From Rossellomorea vietnamensis NBRC 101237 (GTDB lineage: Bacteria; Bacillota; Bacilli; Bacillales; Bacillaceae_B), in the NCBI RefSeq assembly GCF_001591825.1, contig NZ_BCVQ01000035.1, positions 1 through 41,869 of the forward strand: 41,869 nucleotides of DNA. The letters run 5' to 3'. Below, in pieces: positions 26,138 through 34,965 of this stretch. Each line of letters starts with the position of its first letter. Positions within the stretch are counted from its first letter, which is position 1. The notes below the pieces were generated by a model. The model worked only from the letters and a program-made list of their open reading frames with translations, had not been told where the DNA came from and made no database searches. The translations under genes and the position numbers were made by a program.

Positions 26138-26290
26138 TTGGTCTCCATTTTATTCTCTAATGTGAGGACCAGTGATAAACCAAGTGCTATACCAATAGCG
26201 ATTTTCCTTTATGTTGGTGCCTTATTCTTCCTGTTTATTGCTCCTATCCTTCTGATCACTCCTGAGAGGATGGAGGAATTAGAGGAGTGA
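26138..26290 (+). CDS. Possible tiny membrane protein (50 residues)
   Basis: From TTG 26138 the frame encodes about 50 residues including the hydrophobic run IPIAIFLYVGALFFLFIAPILLI and an acidic end, PERMEELEE. GGAGGGA lies directly before the TTG but is too close for a normal site; GTG 26162 is an alternative start without one. The membrane-helix pattern is coherent, so it may be a real small protein or the remnant of a larger gene. Confidence 0.3.
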   Translation: MVSILFSNVRTSDKPSAIPIAIFLYVGALFFLFIAPILLITPERMEELEE

Positions 26291-26298
26291 TTTAACAG

Positions 26299-26442
26299 TT
26301 GGGAAGCAGGATTCTTCTTTTTACCGTACCAATCATAATCGTAACCTTTTTGTTCAGTGCCCTTCCTGGGTTGGATACTCTACAATTTATTGCCAGTGGT
26401 GTTGTTTTATATGCACTAATTGTTATCGTGTTGGTAGCTTAA
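26299..26442 (+). CDS. Possible tiny membrane protein (47 residues)
   Basis: It begins with TTG 26299, about 11 bases after GAGGAG at the end of the preceding small ORF, and ends at TAA 26440-26442. It encodes two hydrophobic runs (ILLFTVPIIIVTFLFSALPG and FIASGVVLYALIVIVLVA). The pairing with the ORF just upstream suggests either a coupled pair of small membrane proteins or one decayed membrane gene with a frame break between the parts. Confidence 0.3.
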   Translation: MGSRILLFTVPIIIVTFLFSALPGLDTLQFIASGVVLYALIVIVLVA

Positions 26443-26552
26443 AGTGAAGGAACTGAAAATAAGGTATTTTTCAATCCAGAGCAATTGTCTGACTTTCAGC
26501 TTTACTCTTCTTTATGCACAGCCAATTAAAAACTTTCATGGGAGGATAATTC

Positions 26553-27389
26553 ATGGGTGAATTGAACAGAAAGACAAAAAAAGCAATAAAAGAGAAGAAA
26601 AAATGGAATGAGCGTATAGAAGTTTCTCGTCATATTGCAGAATTTAATGGAGAATTATTTTACTATGTTCTATTCTTAAATTTGTTCGGGCTTCCTCAAG
26701 GGGCTGTAGCTGTTAGAAATGATGGTGATACGCCTGGAAGAGACATTGCAAAAAAAGTTGTTTTTAAAGTAAGTTCCTATAATAATATTATGCGATTTGC
26801 TGGTCAATCTAAAGATGGTATGAAAGATATTGTGAAACGTCCAATAAAAACAATGAAGACAGTTGAGAATCAGGTTAAAGAATATTTTGGTGAGGTAATT
26901 CCTGTGGAACACCCACTTCATAAAGAATTAACCTTGTTAATTGACTTGTGTAAAACTATGCAGGAGAACCAACCGAAATTTGTAAAAATGTTTAAAGAAA
27001 TATGTGCGATTGCAGAGTCTCAAGAAATAAAAAAAGTTTTAACGGCAGAGACATTTGATAGGATACATGAAATCTTTATTGAATGGCATGTGCTTTTATA
27101 TAAAGAGCAACGTATGCAACTGTTAAATTTCTATGATATTCCTTTAATCAAGAATCATGTAGACAAGAGTAACAAAGGGAAGAAATTAAATAAAACATTA
27201 GAAAATATGCATACAGAAAAAAGAAGAGAATCGTTTGTTAAGTTTTTAGAAGGCGTTATTCAAAAAGAAGTAGGGGATATTAATAATTTATCCTACTCTT
27301 CTGAAGATGTTGACTCTTTTAGACGCTTGAAGATCAAAGAAGGATATCAAATGTTTGAGTCAAATCTCGCCCCACAAATAAGGAACTAA
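26553..27389 (+). CDS. Uncharacterised 278-residue protein
   Basis: A soluble, mainly helical, basic N-terminal protein (MGELNRKTKKAIKEKKKW) with no family recognised. A glycine/aromatic segment (GELFYYVLFLNLFGLPQGA, about 31-49) is the only hydrophobic part. Two helical halves rich in K, E and I follow. TGGGAGGAT precedes the ATG. It stands alone between gene-poor stretches and its codon use is AT-rich, unlike the pncB gene that follows, so it probably belongs to the accessory block. No signal peptide was seen. Confidence 0.6.
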   Translation: MGELNRKTKKAIKEKKKWNERIEVSRHIAEFNGELFYYVLFLNLFGLPQGAVAVRNDGDTPGRDIAKKVVFKVSSYNNIMRFAGQSKDGMKDIVKRPIKTMKTVENQVKEYFGEVIPVEHPLHKELTLLIDLCKTMQENQPKFVKMFKEICAIAESQEIKKVLTAETFDRIHEIFIEWHVLLYKEQRMQLLNFYDIPLIKNHVDKSNKGKKLNKTLENMHTEKRRESFVKFLEGVIQKEVGDINNLSYSSEDVDSFRRLKIKEGYQMFESNLAPQIRN

Positions 27390-27723
27390 GAAATTGAATT
27401 ATGTATGACAAATTAATATTTAATTAATATCCTTTATAACTACCGCCATGGTAAATATGTTACTAACGACTTCTGGAATATTGATTTTTACATTCCTTTA
27501 TTATATTAAGAGTTTAATGGCTGTACAAATTTGATAAATAGATTCAGATTAGTTATGTGTAGTCATAACTAAATTACCTTCTTCCACAAAGAATGTAAAT
27601 TAAATAAACGTTCGTTTAAACCCATACCAAAACCAATCATTCGATATCCCACCCAATATTGGTTAAAATAGAAAAGACTCAAACATGCTCAACAATTGGC
27701 TATAGCTTAAAGGAGAGAAATAG
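27390..27723. other. Intergenic gap before pncB
   Basis: About 330 AT-rich bases with no ORF worth reporting. An inverted repeat AAACG-TT-CGTTT occurs at about 27605-27617 and could be a weak operator. AAAGGAGAG, the pncB ribosome-binding site, lies at its end. It marks the right edge of the accessory block. Confidence 0.4.
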
Positions 27724-29193
27724 ATGACGAACCATGCAGATGATAGTTTAGCGTTGCATACAGATTTGTATCAGATAAATATGACGAAGGCGTATTGGGA
27801 TGATGATTTCCATAATCGAAAGGCTGTTTTTGAAGTATTCTTTCGAAAGCTGCCTTTTGGCAATGGATATGCGGTATTTGCCGGTCTTGAACGGATCATT
27901 GAATATGTGAAAAAGTTTCATTTTTCGGAGAGTGACATTGAGTACCTTCGGGAGCTTGGGTATGAGGAGGCGTTTCTGGAATATCTGGCAGAGCTTCGCT
28001 TTACAGGTACAATCCGCTCCATGCAGGAAGGGGAGGTGGCGTTCGGGAATGTTCCACTTGTCCGTGTTGAGGCGCCTCTTGCTCAGGCGCAGTTACTCGA
28101 GACCGCGATCTTGAATATCGTGAACTACCAGACATTGATTGCGACGAAGGCGAACCGGATCAAGCAGGTGGTTCAGGATGAGGTTGTGATGGAGTTCGGG
28201 ACAAGACGTGCCCATGAGCTGGATGCAGCTATTTGGGGAACCCGTGCTGCGTATATCGGCGGCTTTGATGCGACGAGTAATGTGCGGGCCGGGAAGTTAT
28301 TTGGCATGCCGGTTTCCGGCACTCACGCCCATGCCATGGTCCAGGCTTACCGAGATGAGTATCAGGCGTTCCATAAGTATGCGGAAAGCCATAAGGATTG
28401 CGTGTTCTTAGTTGATACGTATGACACGTTGAAGTCCGGTGTGCCTACGGCGATTAGGGTAGCGAAGGAGCTCGGTGATAAGATTAACTTTAAGGGGATC
28501 CGCCTTGATAGCGGAGACATGGCGTATCAATCAAAGATCGCCCGCAAGATGCTGGATGATGCCGGTTTTACGGATACGAAGATCATCGCTTCCAATGACC
28601 TGGACGAGTATACGATCTTGAACTTAAAGGCTCAAGGTGCACAGATTGATGTATGGGGTGTCGGGACGAAGCTGATCACAGCGTACGATCAGCCTGCGCT
28701 AGGTGCCGTGTATAAGCTTGTGTCCATTGAAAATGAGTCAGGTGAAATGGAAGACACGATCAAGATTTCGAGCAATGCGGAGAAAGTTTCGACTCCTGGG
28801 ATGAAAAGGGTTTACCGCATCGTCAATACGGTTAATCATAAATCAGAGGGCGAATATATTGCCTTGGATCATGAACACCCCGAAAGTCAGGAGCGGTTGA
28901 AGATGTTCCATCCCGTTCATACGTATATCAGTAAGTTCGTCACGAATTTTGAAGCGAGGGAGCTTCATGTGGATGTATACAAGGACGGAGAGCTTGTGTA
29001 TGATACGCCTCCATTGGAAGACATGAGAAGTTTCGTGAATGAAAACCTTGAATTATTATGGGATGAGTACAAGCGTTCCATGAATCCGGAAGAGTACCCT
29101 GTGGATTTGAGTGAAGAGTGCTGGAACAATAAAATGGATCTGATTCATCGTGTAAAAGCCGAAGTGAAAGAAAAACATAGCGGAAATTGGTAA
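27724..29193 (+). CDS. pncB: Nicotinate phosphoribosyltransferase PncB
   Basis: PncB converts nicotinate and PRPP to nicotinate mononucleotide, the first step of the Preiss-Handler NAD salvage route. The 489 residues carry the family's LHTDLYQINMTKAYW start, FGTRRAHELDAAIWGTRAAYIGGFDATSN active-site stretch, the phosphate-binding region around LDSGDMAYQS and the GVGTKL loop. Codon use is more G+C rich than the preceding accessory genes. It is followed 71 bases later by nadE, which completes the pathway, so the two are a functional pair. Confidence 0.95.
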   Translation: MTNHADDSLALHTDLYQINMTKAYWDDDFHNRKAVFEVFFRKLPFGNGYAVFAGLERIIEYVKKFHFSESDIEYLRELGYEEAFLEYLAELRFTGTIRSMQEGEVAFGNVPLVRVEAPLAQAQLLETAILNIVNYQTLIATKANRIKQVVQDEVVMEFGTRRAHELDAAIWGTRAAYIGGFDATSNVRAGKLFGMPVSGTHAHAMVQAYRDEYQAFHKYAESHKDCVFLVDTYDTLKSGVPTAIRVAKELGDKINFKGIRLDSGDMAYQSKIARKMLDDAGFTDTKIIASNDLDEYTILNLKAQGAQIDVWGVGTKLITAYDQPALGAVYKLVSIENESGEMEDTIKISSNAEKVSTPGMKRVYRIVNTVNHKSEGEYIALDHEHPESQERLKMFHPVHTYISKFVTNFEARELHVDVYKDGELVYDTPPLEDMRSFVNENLELLWDEYKRSMNPEEYPVDLSEECWNNKMDLIHRVKAEVKEKHSGNW

Positions 29194-29264
29194 GTTTGCC
29201 TGGGATTGGGTATGATAAAAAGATATAATATGATGTAATAAAACCTAACATGGAGTGTGAAAAC

Positions 29265-30092
29265 ATGGATTCTCTTCAAAAACAAATCGTAGAAGAAATG
29301 ATGGTGTCCCCGGAAATCAATCCGCAGGAAGAAATCCGTCGCAGCGTCGACTTTATGAAGGCTTACTTGAAGAAACATTCATTTATGAAAAGTCTGGTCC
29401 TTGGCATTTCAGGAGGTCAGGATTCCACTTTATTAGGAAAACTGGCTCAGATGGCCATTGATGAATTGAATCAGGAGTCCGATTCATCGGGTTATGCTTT
29501 TTATGCCGTCAGGCTTCCTTACGGGGAACAGGGGGATGCCCAGGATGCCATCGATGCCGTGGAGTTCATCAACCCGACCGTGTCGATGACGGTCAATGTC
29601 CGGCCCGCAGTCGATGCAAGCGTCGAAACGTTGAAGAAGAACGGCATCGAGCTTTCCGACTTTGTCAAAGGGAATGAAAAGGCACGTGAACGGATGAAGG
29701 TGCAATTTGCCATTGCCGCCATGAAAAATGGCGTGGTGCTCGGTACGGATCACTCTGCTGAAGCAGTCACCGGCTTCTACACCAAATACGGTGATGGAGC
29801 GGCAGATCTCGTTCCCCTTTTCCGCCTGAACAAGCGTCAAGGGAGAGCGCTTTTGATCGAGCTCGGCTGTCCGGAACACTTATATAATAAGAAGCCGACA
29901 GCGGACCTGGAAGAAGATCGTCCGTCGCTTCCAGACGAAGAAGCCCTTGGCGTCACGTATGATCAGTTGGATGATTACCTGGAAGGGAAAGAAGTACCCG
30001 CTGAAGCCAAGAAAACCATTGAAGGTCATTACCTGAAAACACAGCACAAACGTCATCTGCCGGTCACGGTGTTTGATGATTTTTGGAAATAG
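29265..30092 (+). CDS. nadE: NH3-dependent NAD synthetase NadE
   Basis: NadE amidates nicotinate adenine dinucleotide to NAD using ATP and ammonia. The 275 residues contain the PP-loop SGGQDST (49-55), the [21 protein letters not shown] substrate-binding segment and the C-terminal [21 protein letters not shown] loop. There is no glutaminase domain, so it is the ammonia-dependent short form. I chose ATG 29265, with GGAGTG nine bases upstream, over the in-frame 29250. A strong terminator follows. Confidence 0.95.
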   Translation: MDSLQKQIVEEMMVSPEINPQEEIRRSVDFMKAYLKKHSFMKSLVLGISGGQDSTLLGKLAQMAIDELNQESDSSGYAFYAVRLPYGEQGDAQDAIDAVEFINPTVSMTVNVRPAVDASVETLKKNGIELSDFVKGNEKARERMKVQFAIAAMKNGVVLGTDHSAEAVTGFYTKYGDGAADLVPLFRLNKRQGRALLIELGCPEHLYNKKPTADLEEDRPSLPDEEALGVTYDQLDDYLEGKEVPAEAKKTIEGHYLKTQHKRHLPVTVFDDFWK

Positions 30093-30100
30093 TCAAGTGG

Positions 30101-30137
30101 AAAAGCCGATTCTCGTATAATGGAGAATCGGCTTTTT
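30101..30137 (+). terminator. Terminator of pncB-nadE
   Basis: A 14-bp stem AAAAGCCGATTCTC with its complement (30101-30114, 30123-30136) and an 8-base loop ends in T6. The following 180 bases up to yeaC show no gene. Confidence 0.92.
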
Positions 30138-30319
30138 TAATTGGATGGAAACAAGATGATGTCACAAAAAATGGAACTAACCATCCCCTCGAAGGCCTTC
30201 ATATCCTACCAATGCCCCAAAAATTATCTACTAATTTCCCATTTTATAGAGGATTTTCGACTTTTTAAACGAAAGTAGTAATAGTTAAAGATGAGTTTGA
30301 ATCATTCAGGAGGGGTACG

Positions 30320-31276
30320 ATGTCACATGAAACGGTGAATCCAAAGTTACAAAGTATCATTGATAATATAGAGAAAGTCATGATTGGAAAGAGAAAAGTA
30401 GCGGAACTGAGCATCGTTTCCCTGCTAGCCGGGGGACATGTTTTGCTTGAAGACGTTCCGGGTGTAGGGAAGACGATGATGGTTCGCGCATTGGCTAAAT
30501 CCGTTGGGGCGAGCTTTAAACGAATTCAGTTCACCCCGGACTTACTGCCGTCTGATGTGATCGGGGTATCGATTTATAACCCGAAAGAGATGGAATTTAA
30601 TTTCAGACCTGGACCGATCATGGGGAACATCATTCTTGCGGATGAAATCAACCGTACGTCACCGAAGACACAGTCCGCTTTACTTGAAGGTATGGAAGAG
30701 AGCAGCGTGACGATTGACGGGATGACGCGAAAGCTCGATAAACCTTTCTTCGTTATGGCGACCCAGAATCCGATTGAATATGAAGGGACCTATCCGCTTC
30801 CGGAAGCTCAGCTTGACCGATTCCTTCTGAAAATGAAAATGGGTTATCCGGAACCAGAGGAGGAGATGGAGGTTCTTCACCGTGCCCAGCGGACTCCGCC
30901 GATCGATGAATTGGAGCCTGTTATGACCCTTGAGGAATTGAGGTATATCCAGGGGGATGTCAAGGAAGTATTGGTGGACGACACCATTAAGAAATACATT
31001 GTGGAGATTGCGAACCGTACGAGGATCCATGCGAATGTGTACCTGGGCGCGAGTCCCCGTGGATCGATTGCCCTGATGAAGGCTTGTCAGGCTTATGCCT
31101 ATTTACGAGGAAGGGATTATGTAGTTCCCGACGATGTTCAATTCCTGGCGCCTTTCGTATTTTCTCACCGGATCATTATGAAGTCGGAAGCGAGATACGA
31201 AGGGATTACACCTGAAGAAGTGGTAGAGAGAGTCATGGCGCGAATACCGGTCCCGGTACAAAGGCTTGTGAGATAG
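30320..31276 (+). CDS. yeaC: MoxR-family AAA+ ATPase YeaC
   Basis: A 318-residue MoxR AAA+ protein, thought to be a chaperone that remodels or activates partner proteins, usually those encoded next to it. It has Walker A PGVGKTMM (about 45-52), Walker B ILADEINR, sensor ATQNPIEYEGTYPLPEAQLDRF and the C-terminal lid SPRGSIALMKACQAYA. AGGAGGGG precedes the ATG. It heads the moxR-DUF58-transglutaminase operon, a gene set conserved through Bacillus (yeaC-yeaD-yebA). The next gene starts directly after its stop. Confidence 0.93.
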   Translation: MSHETVNPKLQSIIDNIEKVMIGKRKVAELSIVSLLAGGHVLLEDVPGVGKTMMVRALAKSVGASFKRIQFTPDLLPSDVIGVSIYNPKEMEFNFRPGPIMGNIILADEINRTSPKTQSALLEGMEESSVTIDGMTRKLDKPFFVMATQNPIEYEGTYPLPEAQLDRFLLKMKMGYPEPEEEMEVLHRAQRTPPIDELEPVMTLEELRYIQGDVKEVLVDDTIKKYIVEIANRTRIHANVYLGASPRGSIALMKACQAYAYLRGRDYVVPDDVQFLAPFVFSHRIIMKSEARYEGITPEEVVERVMARIPVPVQRLVR

Positions 31277-32494
31277 ATGAAGACGAAACTTCAATTTCTT
31301 AAACCGCTGGGGAAGTTTCTGCTCCTGCTTATTCTGATGGGTGTGACTTTTTCGTATGCGATGTTTCAAGGTGGGTTTGTAAGCTGGTTTCTGTTCTATA
31401 GTTTTTTGCCGTTTTCCCTTTATTCGGTTTTTGTGTTCTTATATCCGTTATCAGAGTTTTATGTGGAGCGGAGTTTTGAATCTGCTGAGTACAAGGCCGG
31501 GGATGAATTGAAGGTGACCATCACCCTGACGCGAAAGCTGCCATTTCCTCTGTTTTATTTGGTGTTGGAAGATGTGGTGACTGATTCTGTCTTTCATCAG
31601 TCCGGTTATCAGAAGGCGAAAGCAATGATTCATCCCGGCTTCAGAAGACGGATCAAGCTGACGTATTACATTGATGAGCTTCCCCGTGGAGAACACATCT
31701 TTTCTAATGTCAGGTTCAAAACAGGTGATTTTTTTGGTGTTTTTGAAAAGGAAGCCACTGTGGATTGTGTGGACAGGCTCCTCGTGTACCCGTCGATCGT
31801 CGATGTCCCTTATCGACCATTGGAGAATCGATATGACCAGGGGATGACGACTTCAAGTGTGAAGATCCAAAAAGATACGACAATGGCGACGGGTATCCGT
31901 GAGTATCAACCGGGAGACCGCTTCTCATGGATTCATTGGAAGACCTTTGCGAGGACCAATGAGCTGATGACGAAGGAGTTTGAGGAGCGCCAGTCCCATG
32001 ACGTCCTCATTGTCCTCGACAGGGAGTCTTCGCAAGCGTTTGAAGCGATGGTGACCTTTACGGCATCGATAGTCAGGTCCATCGTCAAAAAAGGGGCTCA
32101 GGTCGGCCTTGTGTCAATTGGTGGAGATCATGTTTCATTTCCCATCCGTGGTGGCGATGAGCACTTGAGTCAGCTGAATTATCACTTGGCGAAAGTGAGG
32201 CAGGACAGCCCGTTTGCTCTGGGGAAAGTCCTGCAGGGGGCGGGATTGAACTATTCTCAATCAGCGGCGGTGCTATTTGTGACCTCGTCCGTCTCAAAAA
32301 AAATGATTATGAGCGTGAACGAATATGCGAAGAGGAACAGCTCTGTCGTCATCTTTTTGGTGAAGAGGGCAGGGGATTCGTACACCGCAGAAGAGAAATC
32401 GTTGAGAGCCTATGCCTCCTCCCGCGGCATTCGTTTGCAGGTATGCTTTGAAGGCGATTTCTCGTCAGCATTTCTGGAGGTGAAACGGGCATGA
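31277..32494 (+). CDS. yeaD: DUF58-domain membrane protein YeaD
   Basis: A 405-residue protein with two N-terminal membrane spans (about 12-60), a beta-rich region, then the DUF58 motif around GIREYQPGDRFSWIHWKTFARTNELMTKEFE, followed by a vWA-like fold without a clear MIDAS. It starts immediately at the end of yeaC and overlaps yebA by four bases. The partnership with MoxR and a transglutaminase-like protein is conserved, but the process served is not established. Confidence 0.9.
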   Translation: MKTKLQFLKPLGKFLLLLILMGVTFSYAMFQGGFVSWFLFYSFLPFSLYSVFVFLYPLSEFYVERSFESAEYKAGDELKVTITLTRKLPFPLFYLVLEDVVTDSVFHQSGYQKAKAMIHPGFRRRIKLTYYIDELPRGEHIFSNVRFKTGDFFGVFEKEATVDCVDRLLVYPSIVDVPYRPLENRYDQGMTTSSVKIQKDTTMATGIREYQPGDRFSWIHWKTFARTNELMTKEFEERQSHDVLIVLDRESSQAFEAMVTFTASIVRSIVKKGAQVGLVSIGGDHVSFPIRGGDEHLSQLNYHLAKVRQDSPFALGKVLQGAGLNYSQSAAVLFVTSSVSKKMIMSVNEYAKRNSSVVIFLVKRAGDSYTAEEKSLRAYASSRGIRLQVCFEGDFSSAFLEVKRA

Positions 32495-34695
32495 GGCAAG
32501 AAACAGCAAGCTCCTTTTTCAAGATTGTGACGTATTTCTTTGGATTCCTCCTTTTATGGGAGTGGCTAAAACCACTTAAAGTTGTGACGGACACAGCGAG
32601 TCTGACCTATTTCATTGTCTTTATCGCCTTGGCACTAGCCCTCTCATATTTCCGGATTCATTATGCTATCACCGCATGTGTGAAAATTCTTTTTATTCTG
32701 TACAGTCTGCATGGGTTGTATTACAGGGGCTCTTTCTTCTCTCCCAAGTGGTTCAGGGAGTTCAGTCATGATTTATGGGAGAATCTCGGGTTGACCCTCG
32801 GGCGTGAATGGCCAAGTTTGTCTTTTGAGTATAGAAGCTTGTTATTCTTTGTGCTTCTGTGGCTGATGACGTACTTGATTCATTACTGGATATCTGTCCG
32901 GAAAACAATCCTTTTGTTTTATGTAATGACGGTCACTTATGTGTGTTTGATTGATACTTTTACGGTATATGAAGGGGATAGCTCGATTATACGCGTCGTC
33001 ATTTTCGGCTTTCTTCTCATGGGATTATTGGCCCTTGAAAGGCTGGTGCAAAAAGAAAAGCTCCTTGGTTCCAAGATGAGCCGCCATCGCTGGATCGTTC
33101 CTCTGACGGTGATGCTTACGATCAGTTCGGTTGTTGCGTTTGCAGCACCTAAAGCCGACCCGATCTGGCCGGATCCTGTCCCATATCTTCAATCCTTTTC
33201 TGAGGGTGCTGGTGGGAGTGGTGTCAACAAGATTGGCTACGATACAGATGATACGAAGCTTGGGGGCCCCTTTGTCGGTGATCCCACGGTCATTTTCAAT
33301 GCAGAGGTGACGAGGGAGCATTACTGGAAAATTGAATCGAAGGATTTATATACGGGGAAAGGATGGGAGCAGTCCATTCCTGACGATCAAAAGGAACCAC
33401 TCACGTTTGATTCGGGGAAAAAGGTTCCGATCCCTTCACCGGAATCCGATGAAGAGAGGGACCTGGAAAGTGAGAAGGTCATGGTCGAGCGTACCTATTC
33501 CCATGTCGCTTATCCTTACGGGGTCGAAACGATCAACGGGAATGAAAATGGATATTTCAGCTTCAATCCCATAGATGAAAAAGTGACGAGTTATAAAGAA
33601 TCCGATGAAACCGTTAAGCTTGAAGAGTATGAGTTGTCCTACCGCTCGCCATCCTATTCCCAGAAAAAGATGAAGGCGGCCAATGAAGAACAGGAGATCA
33701 TGCAGGTGCCTGAGTTTGTCGACCGCTACACCCAGCTGCCTGATACGACTCCTCAGCGCGTCAAGGACCTTGCCGTTGAGATCACCTCGGAAGAAGAGAA
33801 TTGGTATGACAAAGTAAGGGCGATCGAGCAATATTTTTCAAAGGAAGCGTATGTATACGATCAGTTCGATGTACCGGTTCCTGAAGAGGAACAGGATTAC
33901 GTGGATCAGTTCCTGTTTGAAACGCAGCGCGGATACTGCGATAACTTCTCTACTTCCATGGTCGTGCTGGTCCGCTCGCTCGGGATTCCGGCGAGATGGG
34001 CTAAAGGCTATACAGAAGGGGAATACAGCAGGCAGGTGGATTCGACCTATAAACTTTACGAAGTATCGAACAATAATGCCCATTCATGGGTAGAGGTGTT
34101 CTTCCCGGAAGTGGGCTGGGTTCCGTTTGAGCCTACTGTCGGTTTCAGCAACAATGTTTCTTATCAGTATGACCTTGATATACCCGATTCTGATGATAGT
34201 GAAGTCCCTGTTCCGGAGAAAAAGGAAGCACCGAAACAACCACTGCAGCCTGATGAAGATACCGCTTCTTCCGGTGATAGTTTTTCATTATCGAAGCTTT
34301 GGGATGACATTACGTCGTTCATTGCGGACAATTGGGGCAAGATCGTGATGGGAACCATTCTGCTGATCATCATTGCCATTGCATTATTCCTTGTAAGAAG
34401 ACGCTGGATGCCGTATGTCCTGATTTTTTACTACCGCAGGAAGTCATCGGATGATGTATTCTCGGAGGCCTATCTGTCCCTCATGAAGCAATTGGAAAGA
34501 TACGGATTGAAAATGGATGACGGTCAGACATTACGGGGATATTCGAGATACATCGATCAGTTCTTCGGTACCCGTGAAATGACCAGTTTGACCAATAATT
34601 ATGAACGGATATTATACGGTCAGAGTCCTACATCAGAAGATTGGGCGAAGATGAGGGAATTATGGGAAAATTTAATTAAAAGGACAACCGGTTGA
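32491..34695 (+). CDS. yebA: Transglutaminase-like membrane protein YebA
   Basis: A 734-residue protein. The N-terminal membrane domain (about six spans up to residue 220, DUF3488/TgpA type) is followed by an extracytoplasmic transglutaminase-like domain with catalytic Cys in QRGYCDNFSTSMVVLVRSLGIPAR (about 483) and His in NNAHSWVEVF (about 531) plus Asp/Glu further on. An S/P/E-rich hinge then leads to a final membrane span (about 612-635) and a DUF4129-like tail. GGAGGTG precedes the ATG. Its stop codon overlaps the -35 of the guaA promoter, so the two operons are nearly fused. Confidence 0.9.
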   Translation: MRQETASSFFKIVTYFFGFLLLWEWLKPLKVVTDTASLTYFIVFIALALALSYFRIHYAITACVKILFILYSLHGLYYRGSFFSPKWFREFSHDLWENLGLTLGREWPSLSFEYRSLLFFVLLWLMTYLIHYWISVRKTILLFYVMTVTYVCLIDTFTVYEGDSSIIRVVIFGFLLMGLLALERLVQKEKLLGSKMSRHRWIVPLTVMLTISSVVAFAAPKADPIWPDPVPYLQSFSEGAGGSGVNKIGYDTDDTKLGGPFVGDPTVIFNAEVTREHYWKIESKDLYTGKGWEQSIPDDQKEPLTFDSGKKVPIPSPESDEERDLESEKVMVERTYSHVAYPYGVETINGNENGYFSFNPIDEKVTSYKESDETVKLEEYELSYRSPSYSQKKMKAANEEQEIMQVPEFVDRYTQLPDTTPQRVKDLAVEITSEEENWYDKVRAIEQYFSKEAYVYDQFDVPVPEEEQDYVDQFLFETQRGYCDNFSTSMVVLVRSLGIPARWAKGYTEGEYSRQVDSTYKLYEVSNNNAHSWVEVFFPEVGWVPFEPTVGFSNNVSYQYDLDIPDSDDSEVPVPEKKEAPKQPLQPDEDTASSGDSFSLSKLWDDITSFIADNWGKIVMGTILLIIIAIALFLVRRRWMPYVLIFYYRRKSSDDVFSEAYLSLMKQLERYGLKMDDGQTLRGYSRYIDQFFGTREMTSLTNNYERILYGQSPTSEDWAKMRELWENLIKRTTG

Positions 34696-34720
34696 CCAGG
34701 TTGATCACAAAGTATAAAAT
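34692..34720 (+). promoter_or_regulatory. guaA promoter (sigma-A)
   Basis: TTGACC (34692-34697), 17 bases, TAAAAT (34715-34720). The -35 overlaps the yebA stop codon. Transcription would begin just ahead of the riboswitch. Confidence 0.6.
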
Positions 34721-34751
34721 GATGTCAAATTCAAATAGCGTTCGTTAGCAT

Positions 34752-34822
34752 CCTTCGTATATCCTCGATAATACGGTTCGAAAGTATCTACCCGGTCACC
34801 TTAAATGACTGGACTATGAAGG
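34752..34822 (+). promoter_or_regulatory. Guanine-type purine riboswitch aptamer (guaA)
   Basis: P1 is CCTTCGTA (34752-34759) with TATGAAGG (34815-34822). The P2 region holds AATACGG as L2, J2/3 reads GTATCTACC, P3 is CGGTCA/TGACTG around the loop CCTTAAA, and J3/1 is GACTATG. The discriminating base (position 74 in xpt numbering, C34814) is C, which specifies guanine rather than adenine. J2/3 has A where U48 is usual, a tolerated position. Confidence 0.92.
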
Positions 34823-34851
34823 CAGTGTTCTTAGTTGACATCCGTGTATGC

Positions 34852-34899
34852 AAAAAACTAGAATTCTGCCTTTTTTTAAGGCGGAGTCTAGTTTTTTTT
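34852..34899 (+). terminator. Riboswitch-controlled terminator ahead of guaA
   Basis: The long stem with arms AAAAAACTAGAATTCTGCC and its near-complement (34880-34898) ends in T8. Its left arm includes CTGCCTT (34866-34872), which can alternatively pair with AAGGCAG (34819-34825), the 3' side of P1. Guanine binding fixes P1 and frees the terminator, so guaA is turned off when guanine is plentiful. Confidence 0.88.
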
Positions 34900-34965
34900 A
34901 TATTTTTTTTGGAATGCTAACAACAATAGATGGTAGTAGGTAAATAAATTGAAGAGGTGAACTGA

